Shown here: positions 28,494-35,988 of the stretch, piece after piece
Layout of the letters: each line of letters opens with the position of its first letter
Numbering within the stretch: the first letter of the stretch is position 1
DNA from: Streptomyces glaucescens
Lineage (GTDB): Bacteria > Actinomycetota > Actinomycetes > Streptomycetales > Streptomycetaceae
Reading direction: 5' to 3'
Length of the DNA: 64,000 nt
Assembly (NCBI RefSeq): GCF_000761215.1
Contig: NZ_CP009438.1
Coordinates: forward strand, 6,552,501 to 6,616,500
The notes under the pieces: model-generated
The model's input: the letters and a program-made list of their open reading frames with translations, nothing else
The model's database searches: none
What the model was told of the DNA's origin: nothing
Position numbers and translations under genes: made by a program

Positions 28494-28802
28494 TCAGGGC
28501 CGGGGGTCGACCCGGCGCCAGCGGGGGCGGGCGTCGGGGCCGCGGCGGCCGGCCGCGGAGGCGCAGCGCGGGCACACGCGCCGCACCCGGTCCGCCGCGC
28601 CGCCCGACTCGGGGAAGACGTCCTGCCAGGCGACATGGGGGAAGCGGGCCAGCCGGGACCGGCTGAGCGACAGCCCGCAGACCGTCTCGTTGCGGCCGGG
28701 CTCCCAGGCGTGGACCTCCCCGGCCGGAAGTCTGCGGCGGCCCTCCTCCTCGTCCGTCCACTGGCCGGAGGCGGCCACGTTGTACCGCGGGACACGGGCC
28801 AT
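28494..28802 (-). CDS. Small conserved hypothetical protein
   Basis: 102 residues from the ATG at 28800-28802. It begins MARVPRYNVAASGQWTDEEE and contains ETVCGLSLSRSRLARFPHVA and RRVCPRCASAAG; the Cys residues, including a CPRC pair, suggest a small metal-binding fold. It ends 18 bases beyond the stop of the co-directional SRPBCC gene, so the two probably share a transcript. Function unknown. Confidence 0.7.
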   Translation of the reverse strand: MARVPRYNVAASGQWTDEEEGRRRLPAGEVHAWEPGRNETVCGLSLSRSRLARFPHVAWQDVFPESGGAADRVRRVCPRCASAAGRRGPDARPRWRRVDPRP

Positions 28803-28819
28803 CACGACCGCGCCCCCGC

Positions 28820-29233
28820 TCAGCCGGCCGAGCCGTCGACGCGCAGCCGCACCTGCTCCTCCAGGCGCCGCAGGCTGCCGTCGAGGGCGTCGCGCACGGC
28901 CTGCTCGCCCGGGTCGTGGCCCTCGTCGAAGAACGACAGGTGCACCGTGACTTCGCTGGCCCCGCTGCCGATCCCCGCGACCTGGAGCCAGCCCGCGTAG
29001 CTGCCCTGGTCGCGGGTGCCCCACTCCAGCCGCATCTGGTCGGGCTGCGCGCGCAGCAGCGCGGCGGTGTCCTCGTCGGTGCGGTCCTCGTGCACGGTCA
29101 CCGCGGGCAGCCGGACCGGCTCCACGTGCACCGCGGAGGGCAGCCAGGAGTCCAGCCGGCCGACATCGGCGGCCTGGTCGAAGATCTGCTCGGGCTGGGC
29201 CGGCATGGTGCGGGAACGTTCGTACTCGGTCAT
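28820..29233 (-). CDS. SRPBCC-family protein
   Basis: 137 residues from the ATG at 29231-29233. MTEYERSRTMPAQPEQIFDQ then AADVGRLDSWLPSAVHVEPV, with a late LSFFDEGHDPGEQAVRDALD, fit the START/SRPBCC helix-grip fold (polyketide cyclase / ligand-binding proteins). A short ORF-free gap leads to the spore-pigment operon on the opposite strand. Because this fold is also used by aromatase/cyclases, an accessory role in pigment synthesis is conceivable, but nothing in the sequence shows it. Confidence 0.8.
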   Translation of the reverse strand: MTEYERSRTMPAQPEQIFDQAADVGRLDSWLPSAVHVEPVRLPAVTVHEDRTDEDTAALLRAQPDQMRLEWGTRDQGSYAGWLQVAGIGSGASEVTVHLSFFDEGHDPGEQAVRDALDGSLRRLEEQVRLRVDGSAG

Positions 29234-29645
29234 CGCCCACCGTCCTCGGTTGGCTCGGCTCGGGTCGTACAGCGCACCGCGTGCCCGGCCCGGCCGGAAA
29301 TAAGCGTTCGCCGGCGAGAACACGAGAGGACCGCTCCCGGCCGCGAGGCAGGGCCGGACATGGCCGCCGGGCGGGGCGTCGCCCCCGCCGCCGGGCCGGG
29401 CCGCCCGGCGGCGCCGCCGGCCGCGCACCGGGCCGAGCGCGTCCGACGAGGCGTCAGGGGCGGCATCGTCCCGGTGAGCGGGGCCGGGCGGCCGGCCCAC
29501 GGGCGTTCACCAGTTCCCTCAATTGGCACGCGTGGCTCGCGCGGTCGGCAGCACCGACCCACGATGAAGGCTCAAGGCCGACGGCCGTGCGAGCTGCCGG
29601 GCACGACGGCCTCCACTTGCTCTCGCGAAGGGAAGGGCCTGCTGG
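29234..29645. promoter_or_regulatory. Divergent control region upstream of the spore-pigment operon
   Basis: A 412-base gap between the SRPBCC gene (-) and the first pigment gene (+). It contains a GGTCGG-CAGCA-CCGACC inverted repeat at 29543-29559 and a GAAGGGAAGGG ribosome site just before the ATG at 29646. In S. coelicolor the equivalent region holds developmentally controlled whiE promoters. No sigma-specific hexamers could be assigned with confidence. Confidence 0.5.
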
Positions 29646-30764
29646 ATGAGCACATCGAAGCGCGTGTCCCAGTCGGCGTTCGACGGCTCCAGGCTGCGAG
29701 TCATACTGTTCGTCGACCTCCACGAAGGCGCTCAGTCGCAGTTCCTCGACGCGTACGAGCACATGCGCACGCGCATGGTGGAGGTCTCCGGACACATCGG
29801 CGACCAGCTCTGCCAGTCCGTCGACAACCCGTCCCAGTGGGTCATCACCAGCGAGTGGGCCGCCGCCCCGCCCTACCTCGCCTGGGTGAGCAGTGAGCAC
29901 CACCTGGAGACGGTCAAGCCCATGCAGAGCTGCGTCCGTGACCTGCGGTCGCAGCGCTACACCATCGTCCGTGAGACGGGCGGTCCGCAGCAGGCCGCGG
30001 CCCGCGCCGCCGGAGCGCACGGCCCCGTCCGGGTCGGCGACGGGGTGACGCGCCACGCGCTGACCTTCACCGTCAAGCCGGGCTCGGAGTCCAAGGTCGC
30101 CGAGGTCCTGGCCGGGTACGCGCCGCCGAAGGCCCGCGTCGACGACTCCACGCGGCTGCTGCGCACCACGCTGTTCATGCACGGCAACCGGGTCGTGCGC
30201 ACCGTCGAGGTCGAGGGCGACCTGATGGCCGCGCTGCGGCACGTCTCACGGCAGCCCGAGGTGCGGGCCGTCGAGGAGGCCATCAACCCCTACCTGGAAC
30301 AGGACCGGGACCTGACCGATCCCGAGTCCGCGCGCGCCTTCTTCACCCGCGCGGCCATGCCCCCCGTGCACCACGTCTCGCGCGGCGGAGCGGAACCGGC
30401 CGGCCTGCGGCGGCTCGCGCTGTTCTACCCGGCCCGCCACGACTGCGGGACGGCCCTCGCCCGGATGCTCTCCCAGGAGGACGAGACCGCGGCGGACGAC
30501 CCCGGGAGCCCGGTGCACCGCAGCACCGTCTTCCAGCGGGACGACATCGTCGTCCGGCTCATCGACGTGTCGGGCGATCCCGAGACCGAGCCGTTCAAGG
30601 TCCTCGGCATCCACGGCCCGCGGAAGGCCGCCATGCTGGCCCGCCTGCTCGACGGCGGCGCGCTCGGTATGGACGCCCCGGTCACCGGTGAACGGGACGC
30701 GACGCGCCTGCTGGCGCACGCCGGCATGACGCTGATCACCGACCGCACGGCTGCGCAGTCCTGA
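29646..30764 (+). CDS. SchA/CurD-like protein, spore-pigment ORFI homologue
   Basis: 372 residues. The N-terminal third is an ABM-like ferredoxin fold (RVILFVDLHEGAQSQFLDAY, GHIGDQLCQSVDNPSQW); the middle has a second related segment (HALTFTVKPGSESKVAEVLA) and the C-terminus a SchA/CurD-type domain (RRLALFYPARHDCGTALARM). This matches whiE ORFI, SchA and CurD, which always head spore-pigment PKS operons. Their precise biochemical role is not settled; oxygenation or retention of the pigment has been suggested. It is first in a seven-gene run; the next gene starts 49 bases on. A stand-alone relative of its N-terminal domain lies at 39136. Confidence 0.9.
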   Translation: MSTSKRVSQSAFDGSRLRVILFVDLHEGAQSQFLDAYEHMRTRMVEVSGHIGDQLCQSVDNPSQWVITSEWAAAPPYLAWVSSEHHLETVKPMQSCVRDLRSQRYTIVRETGGPQQAAARAAGAHGPVRVGDGVTRHALTFTVKPGSESKVAEVLAGYAPPKARVDDSTRLLRTTLFMHGNRVVRTVEVEGDLMAALRHVSRQPEVRAVEEAINPYLEQDRDLTDPESARAFFTRAAMPPVHHVSRGGAEPAGLRRLALFYPARHDCGTALARMLSQEDETAADDPGSPVHRSTVFQRDDIVVRLIDVSGDPETEPFKVLGIHGPRKAAMLARLLDGGALGMDAPVTGERDATRLLAHAGMTLITDRTAAQS

Positions 30765-30813
30765 CAGCGCGCGGATCATCACTTCCCCTGCCTCATCTAC
30801 CTGGAGACGGCAC

Positions 30814-31278
30814 ATGGACACAACGCGCCCACGCATCGTGGACCTGAGCGAGACCGAGCCCAACCGCAGGCGCGGCGGCGACCTGCGCACCCTGCTCACC
30901 CCGGTCACCGTGGGGTCCACCAGCGGTTTCATGGGCCTGGCCATCATGCAGCCGGGCGAGCGCATCAGCGAGCACTACCACCCGTACTCGGAGGAGTTCA
31001 TCTACGTCGTCCAGGGCGATCTCGAGGTCGACCTGGACGGCGAGACCCGCTCCCTGCGGGGTGAGCAGGGCCTGATGATCCCCATCAACATGCGGCACCG
31101 TTTCCGCAACGTCGGCGACACCGAGGCCCGGATGGTGTTCCACCTGGGTCCGCTGGCGCCCGAGCCGCGCCTCGGCCACGTCGACACGGAGGTCCTGGAG
31201 CAGGCCGACCAGCTCGCGCCGCACCCGCTCGTCCAGGAGGCGGGCGCGCAGCCCGTACGACACGGGGCGCCATCGTGA
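30814..31278 (+). CDS. Cupin-domain protein, spore-pigment ORFII homologue
   Basis: 154 residues with one cupin barrel: motif 1 EHYHPYSEEFIYVVQG supplies two His and a Glu for metal binding, and motif 2 is MRHRFRNVGDTEARM. It matches whiE ORFII. Cupins of this group in type II PKS loci are thought to assist cyclisation or act as metal-dependent oxygenases. ATG with a GGAGAC ribosome site; its stop overlaps the GTG of the ketosynthase gene (GTGA), so translation is coupled. Confidence 0.9.
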   Translation: MDTTRPRIVDLSETEPNRRRGGDLRTLLTPVTVGSTSGFMGLAIMQPGERISEHYHPYSEEFIYVVQGDLEVDLDGETRSLRGEQGLMIPINMRHRFRNVGDTEARMVFHLGPLAPEPRLGHVDTEVLEQADQLAPHPLVQEAGAQPVRHGAPS

Positions 31279-32546
31279 CCCCGCGGCGGGTGGCGGTCAC
31301 CGGCATCGGTGTCGTGGCCCCCGGCGGGATCGGCGTACCGGCGTTCTGGGACCTCCTCTCCGACGGCCGCACGGCCACCCGCGGCATCACCCTGTTCGAC
31401 CCCGAGGGCCTGCGTTCGCGGATCGCGGCCGAGTGCGACTTCGACCCGCTCGCCCACGGGCTCGGGCCCGAGGTGACCGAACGCGCCGACCGCTACATCC
31501 AGTTCGCCCTGGCCGCCGCCGACGAGGCCGTGTCCGACTGCGGCATCGACCTCGCCGCCGAGGACCCGTGGCGCGTCGCCGTCTCCCTCGGCAGCGCGGT
31601 CGGCGGCACGACCCGCCTGGAGCACGACTACGTCCTGGTCAGCGGCGGCGGGAAGCGCTGGGACGTCGATCACCGTGCCGCCGAGCCGCAGCTGCACCTG
31701 GCGTTCTCGCCCAGCACCCTGGCCTCCGTCGTCGCGGAGAGATTCGGCGCGCAGGGCCCGGTGCAGACCGTCTCCACGGGCTGCACCTCGGGACTCGACG
31801 CGGTGGGCTACGCCTTCCACACCATCCAGGACGGCCGGGCCGACATCTGCGTCGCCGGGGCGTCGGACTCGCCGATCTCCCCGATCACCATGGCGTGCTT
31901 CGACGCCATCAAGGCGACGTCGCCGAACAACGACGACCCGGCGCACGCCTCCCGGCCCTTCGACGCCCACCGCGACGGCTTCGTGATGGGGGAGGGCGCC
32001 GCCGTCCTCGTCCTGGAGGAGCTGGAACACGCCCGGGCACGCGGCGCGCGCGTCTACTGCGAGATAGGCGGCTACGCCACCTTCGGCAACGCCTACCACA
32101 TGACCGGGCTCACCAGTGAGGGCCTGGAGATGGCCCGGGCCATCGACTCCGCGCTCGACCAGGCCCGGGTGGACCCCACGGAGATCGACTACGTCAACGC
32201 GCACGGCTCGGGCACCCGCCAGAACGACCGGCACGAGACCGCCGCGGTCAAGCGTTCCCTGGGCGCCCACGCCTACGGCACGCCGATGAGTTCGATCAAG
32301 TCCATGGTGGGTCACTCGCTGGGCGCGATCGGCGCCATCGAGGTCGTCGCCTGTGTGCTGGCCATGGCCCACCAGGTGGTGCCGCCGACGGCGAACTACG
32401 AGACCCCGGACCCCGAGTGCGACCTGGACTACGTCCCACGCACCGCACGCCCCCGCAAGCTCGACAACGTGCTTTCGGTGGGCAGCGGTTTCGGCGGGTT
32501 CCAGTCCGCGGTGCTGCTGACGGGCACGGGCGGGAGGACACGATGA
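31275..32546 (+). CDS. Type II PKS ketosynthase alpha (spore pigment)
   Basis: 423 residues, full-length KS-alpha. It opens RRVAVTGIGVVAPGGIGVPA. The active-site Cys is residue 170 in STGCTSGLDAVGY; the two catalytic His lie in VNAHGSGT and KSMVGHSLGAIGA. With the chain-length factor it forms the heterodimer that condenses malonyl units on the ACP into a long poly-beta-keto chain. It corresponds to whiE ORFIII. It is coupled to the upstream cupin gene and overlaps the chain-length factor gene by four bases (ATGA). Confidence 0.97.
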   Translation: MTPRRVAVTGIGVVAPGGIGVPAFWDLLSDGRTATRGITLFDPEGLRSRIAAECDFDPLAHGLGPEVTERADRYIQFALAAADEAVSDCGIDLAAEDPWRVAVSLGSAVGGTTRLEHDYVLVSGGGKRWDVDHRAAEPQLHLAFSPSTLASVVAERFGAQGPVQTVSTGCTSGLDAVGYAFHTIQDGRADICVAGASDSPISPITMACFDAIKATSPNNDDPAHASRPFDAHRDGFVMGEGAAVLVLEELEHARARGARVYCEIGGYATFGNAYHMTGLTSEGLEMARAIDSALDQARVDPTEIDYVNAHGSGTRQNDRHETAAVKRSLGAHAYGTPMSSIKSMVGHSLGAIGAIEVVACVLAMAHQVVPPTANYETPDPECDLDYVPRTARPRKLDNVLSVGSGFGGFQSAVLLTGTGGRTR

Positions 32547-33784
32547 GTGCTGAGCGCAGCGGGCGCACCGCGGTCACCGGCATCGGGGTGGTCGCGCCCA
32601 ACGGGCTGCGGACGGACGCGTACTGGAAGTCCGTCCGGGAGGGCGTGAGCGTCCTGGACCGGATCACCCGGGACGGCTGCGGGCACCTCCCGCTGCGTGT
32701 CGCCGGCGAGGTCCGGGGGTTCGACCCCTCGTCGCTCATCGAGGAGACCTTCCTGGTCCAGACGGACCGGTTCAGTCACTTCGCGATGGCCGCCGCCGGC
32801 GCCGCCCTGGAGGACGCCGGGCTGAGCGGCACGGCGGCCGAATCGCCGTACTCCGTCGGCGTGGTCACCGCGGCCGGCTCCGGAGGCGGCGAGTTCGGCC
32901 AGCGCGAGCTGCAGAAACTGTGGGGACAGGGCTCCCGCTACGTGGGCCCCTACCAGTCCATCGCCTGGTTCTACGCGGCCAGCACCGGCCAGATCTCCAT
33001 CCGCGGCGGCTTCAAGGGCCCCTGCGGGGTGGTCGCCAGCGACGAGGCGGGCGGCCTGGACGCCGTCGCGCACGCCGGCCGGACCGTGCGGCGGGGGACC
33101 GACGTGGTGGTGGTCGGGGCGGCCGAGGCGCCGCTCGCCCCGTACTCGATGGTCTGCCAGCTCGGCTACCCGGACCTCAGCACCGCCGAGGACCCGGCGG
33201 TCGCCTACCGCCCCTTCACCTCCGGCGCCCGCGGTTTCGTACCCGCCGAGGGCGGAGCCGTGCTGGTCGTGGAGGACGCGGACCGGGCCCGCCGCCGTGG
33301 CGCGGCGGTCCGCGCCACCGTGGCGGGACACGCCGCCACCTTCACCGGCGCCTCGCGCTGGGACCGCTCCCGGGAGGGACTCGCCCGGGCCATCCGGGGA
33401 GCCCTCGACGAGGCCGGCTGCGCACCCGAGGAGATCGACGTGGTGTTCGCCGACGCGCTCGGCACACCGGAGGCGGACCGGGCCGAGGCGCTGGCCCTCG
33501 CCGACGCCCTGGGCCGGCACGGCACCCGGGTGCCCGTCACGGCGCCCAAGGCCGGCTTCGGGCGCGCCTACTGCGGCGGGCCCGTGCTGGACATCGCCGC
33601 CGCGGTGCTGGCCATGGAGCACGGGCAGGTGCCGCCGACGCCGGGCGTCCTCGACATCTGCCACGACATCGACCTGGTGACCGCCGCGGCGCGCCCGGCC
33701 GAACTGCGGACGGCCCTGATCCTCAGCCGGGGCCTCATGGGGTCCAACGCGGCGTTGGTACTACGACAAGGAGAACACGCATGA
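32543..33784 (+). CDS. Type II PKS chain-length factor (KS-beta, spore pigment)
   Basis: 413 residues, homologous to the neighbouring KS-alpha but without the active Cys: the aligned segment is VVASDEAGGLDAVAHA, with Glu168 where antibiotic KS-beta proteins usually carry Gln. Glu at this position has been described for spore-pigment systems, supporting the whiE assignment (ORFIV). The second catalytic His is also lost (FADALGTPEAD). It sets chain length in the heterodimer. Both ends overlap neighbours by ATGA, so the KS, CLF and ACP genes are translationally coupled. Confidence 0.95.
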   Translation: MSAERSGRTAVTGIGVVAPNGLRTDAYWKSVREGVSVLDRITRDGCGHLPLRVAGEVRGFDPSSLIEETFLVQTDRFSHFAMAAAGAALEDAGLSGTAAESPYSVGVVTAAGSGGGEFGQRELQKLWGQGSRYVGPYQSIAWFYAASTGQISIRGGFKGPCGVVASDEAGGLDAVAHAGRTVRRGTDVVVVGAAEAPLAPYSMVCQLGYPDLSTAEDPAVAYRPFTSGARGFVPAEGGAVLVVEDADRARRRGAAVRATVAGHAATFTGASRWDRSREGLARAIRGALDEAGCAPEEIDVVFADALGTPEADRAEALALADALGRHGTRVPVTAPKAGFGRAYCGGPVLDIAAAVLAMEHGQVPPTPGVLDICHDIDLVTAAARPAELRTALILSRGLMGSNAALVLRQGEHA

Positions 33785-34041
33785 GCAACACGGAACTGAC
33801 CGTCCAGGAACTGTCCGCCCTGATGAAGAAGGCCGCCGGCGTCACCGTCGACGCGCAGGACCTCGCCTCCCGGGTGGACACCCCGTTCGCCGAGTTCGGA
33901 GTCGACTCCCTGGGCCTCCTCGGCATCGTCGGCGAACTGGAGAACCGGCACGGCCGTGCCCTGCCCACCGACGCGGAGCGCTGCAAGACGCCGCGCGACT
34001 TCCTCGACCTGGTCAACGGCGCGCTCACGACGGGAGGCTGA
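33781..34041 (+). CDS. Acyl carrier protein (spore pigment PKS)
   Basis: 86 residues, normal ACP size, acidic and helical. The phosphopantetheine attachment site is Ser43 in FGVDSLGLLGIVGELE. It carries the growing polyketide between KS/CLF and the cyclases; equals whiE ORFV. ATG overlaps the CLF stop, and the aromatase gene starts one base after its stop. Confidence 0.96.
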   Translation: MSNTELTVQELSALMKKAAGVTVDAQDLASRVDTPFAEFGVDSLGLLGIVGELENRHGRALPTDAERCKTPRDFLDLVNGALTTGG

Positions 34042-34042
34042 C

Positions 34043-34522
34043 ATGGCCGGGCACACCGAGAACGAGATCACCATCGCAGCGCCCCTCGACCTCGTCTGGG
34101 ACATGACGAACGACCTCGAGCGCTGGCCGCAGCTGTTCAGCGAGTACGCGGCCTGCGAGGTGCTGTCCCGGGACGGCGACACGGTCACCTTCCGGCTGAC
34201 CATGCACCCCGACGAGAACGGCAAGGTGTGGAGCTGGGTGTCGGAGCGGGTCACCGACCGCGAGAAGCTCGTCGTCCGCGCCCGCCGGATCGAACCCGGA
34301 CCGTTCGAGTACATGAACATCCTCTGGGAGTACGAGGAGACCCCGGAGGGCACTCGGATGCGCTGGACGCAGGACTTCGCGATGAAGCCCGACGCCCCGG
34401 TCGACGACGCCGGGATGACCGGCATCATCAACCGCAACTCCCCGGTGCAGATGGCCCTCATCCGCGACCGCATCGAGCAGGCCGCCGGCGAGCGGCGGAC
34501 CGCACCCGTCTCGCCGGCCTGA
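34043..34522 (+). CDS. Polyketide aromatase/cyclase (SRPBCC), spore-pigment ORFVI homologue
   Basis: 159 residues with the START-like helix-grip fold: NEITIAAPLDLVWDMTNDLE, RWPQLFSEYAACEVLSRDGD, VSERVTDREKLVVRARRIEP, EYMNILWEYEETPEG. This is the single-domain aromatase/cyclase type (WhiE-ORFVI, TcmN N-terminal half) that folds the nascent chain and aromatises the first ring. ATG at 34043 follows GGGAGG. No key region is missing. Confidence 0.94.
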   Translation: MAGHTENEITIAAPLDLVWDMTNDLERWPQLFSEYAACEVLSRDGDTVTFRLTMHPDENGKVWSWVSERVTDREKLVVRARRIEPGPFEYMNILWEYEETPEGTRMRWTQDFAMKPDAPVDDAGMTGIINRNSPVQMALIRDRIEQAAGERRTAPVSPA

Positions 34523-34547
34523 GCGGCGCGGCCACGGAAGGAAACCC

Positions 34548-34880
34548 ATGCACCACACCCTGATCGTCGCCCGGATGGCGCCCGGTTCGGCGCCGGACAT
34601 CGCGGAGGTCTTCGCCGCCTCCGACCGCGGCGAACTCCCGCACCTCATCGGGGTGTCCCGGCGTTCGCTGTTCCAGTTCGGCGACGTCTACATGCATCTC
34701 ATCGAGGCCGAGCAGGACCCGGCGCCCGCCATCGCGCGGGTGGCCGACCACCCCGACTTCCGCGACATCAGCAAGCGGCTGGAGCCCTTCGTCAGCCCCT
34801 ACGACCCGCAGACCTGGCGCGGTCCGAAGGACGCGATGGCGCAGTGCTTCTACCGCTGGGAGCGGGACGCCACCGGGTGA
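34548..34880 (+). CDS. TcmI-family polyketide cyclase, spore-pigment ORFVII homologue
   Basis: 110 residues. MHHTLIVARMAPGSAPDIAE, GVSRRSLFQFGDVYMHLIEA and FYRWE at the C-terminus are typical of the TcmI ferredoxin-like cyclases that close the later rings. It corresponds to whiE ORFVII and is the last gene of the operon; a strong bidirectional hairpin follows. ATG preceded by GGAAGGAAA. Confidence 0.95.
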   Translation: MHHTLIVARMAPGSAPDIAEVFAASDRGELPHLIGVSRRSLFQFGDVYMHLIEAEQDPAPAIARVADHPDFRDISKRLEPFVSPYDPQTWRGPKDAMAQCFYRWERDATG

Positions 34881-34890
34881 GCGAACGAGG

Positions 34891-34936
34891 AAGGGCCGCT
34901 GTCCCCACCGCCGAGGAGGCGGAGACAGCGGCCCTT
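34891..34936. terminator. Bidirectional terminator between the PKS operon and convergent genes
   Basis: Perfect 13-base arms AAGGGCCGCTGTC and GACAGCGGCCCTT, with a smaller CCGCC/GGCGG hairpin nested in the loop, and a CTTCTTC run after the right arm. It sits midway between two convergent genes, so it can serve both strands. Confidence 0.85.
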
Positions 34937-34970
34937 CTTCTTCGCTTCTTCCTCGTGGGCGCGGAGCGGG

Positions 34971-35960
34971 TCAGCGGGCGAGCGCCGGGAGGAGCCGCAG
35001 CGCGTTGTCCCGGTTGATCGCCCGGAGCTGGTCGTCGGAGAGCGCCGGGTCGGCGTCCAGCGCGGGCGCGGTGACGCCGGCGACGACATGGCCCGGGGTG
35101 GGCGGCCAGTCCGTGCCGAACAGAATGCGGCCCGGGTCCACCGCGGCCAGCAGGGTGGGCGTGGCCGACGGGGACATGGGCCCCGCCGTGTCGTAGTAGA
35201 AGCGGTGCAGGTAGTCACGCACCCGGCCCGGCTCGATCGGCGGCGTGAGGTGCCCGCCGAAGAGGTCGAGCCGGTCGGCGACGTAGGGCAGGAATCCTCC
35301 GCCGTGCGGGAGGACGAAGGTGAGGTTCGGGTAGCGGTCGAGGGTGCCGTTCCTGATGAGGTTGATCGCGGCCCGCGTGGTGTCCACCAGGAAGTCGCAG
35401 ACGAACGGCGGCATGCCGGGCAGCCCCGCGCTCCCGCTCCCCGGCTTGCCCGCCGGCACCTCCATCGGGTGGGTGCTGACGACGGCGTGCCGCTCGTCCA
35501 GTTCCCTCAGCAGCCGGTCGTGCGACGGGTCGCCGAGGTAGACGCCGTCCATGCTCGTCCGGGTGCTCACGCCGACGGCGCCCAGCTCGTCGAGGCCGTA
35601 CGCGAGGCTCCACGAGGACAGTTCCAGGTCGTCCAGGAACACCGGGGTGAAGAACCGGAAGCGCGCGGGGTGGCGTTCGACGACCTCGGCCGCCGCCCGC
35701 AGGGCCACCCGCGCGCTCTCCTGGCGCTCCGCGCGCTCGCGGAGCCGGCCGAGCATCGCCACCGTCATGACGGCGGTGCCGATGCCCGCCTTGTCCATCA
35801 CCTCCAGGGCGGTGTCCAGGTCCCAGCGCGTCCACCAGGGCAGCTTCTCGCGGTCGGCGATGCCGCGTTCCTCCGCCCAGTCCAGCCAGGCGGGCGCGGT
35901 GAAGTGGTGGTGGACGTCGATCCGGCCCGCGGCGGGGGTGTCGTCTCGTGCTGTGCTCAT
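34971..35960 (-). CDS. Amidohydrolase (ACMSD-like) in the pigment locus
   Basis: 329 residues of the amidohydrolase-2 / ACMSD-like decarboxylase family: metal ligands in RIDVHHHF at the N-terminus, VVSTHPMEVP, LPHGGGFLPY and RILFGTDWPP. Members hydrolyse or non-oxidatively decarboxylate aromatic acids. AGGAGG precedes the ATG. It lies 28 bases after the FAD hydroxylase gene on the same strand, so they are co-transcribed toward the PKS terminator. It is not among the eight classical whiE genes, so it may decarboxylate or trim a pigment intermediate (inference). Confidence 0.88.
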   Translation of the reverse strand: MSTARDDTPAAGRIDVHHHFTAPAWLDWAEERGIADREKLPWWTRWDLDTALEVMDKAGIGTAVMTVAMLGRLRERAERQESARVALRAAAEVVERHPARFRFFTPVFLDDLELSSWSLAYGLDELGAVGVSTRTSMDGVYLGDPSHDRLLRELDERHAVVSTHPMEVPAGKPGSGSAGLPGMPPFVCDFLVDTTRAAINLIRNGTLDRYPNLTFVLPHGGGFLPYVADRLDLFGGHLTPPIEPGRVRDYLHRFYYDTAGPMSPSATPTLLAAVDPGRILFGTDWPPTPGHVVAGVTAPALDADPALSDDQLRAINRDNALRLLPALAR

Positions 35961-35988
35961 CTGCCCTGTCCTCCTCGGCGGTGGGGGT

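Noticed and set aside
29646..34880. Reading the type II PKS core as an antibiotic cluster (for example angucycline)
   Set aside because: Gene order and content (SchA/CurD-like, cupin, KS, CLF, ACP, single-domain aromatase, TcmI cyclase) and Glu168 in the CLF match spore-pigment loci, and no C9 ketoreductase lies within the operon.
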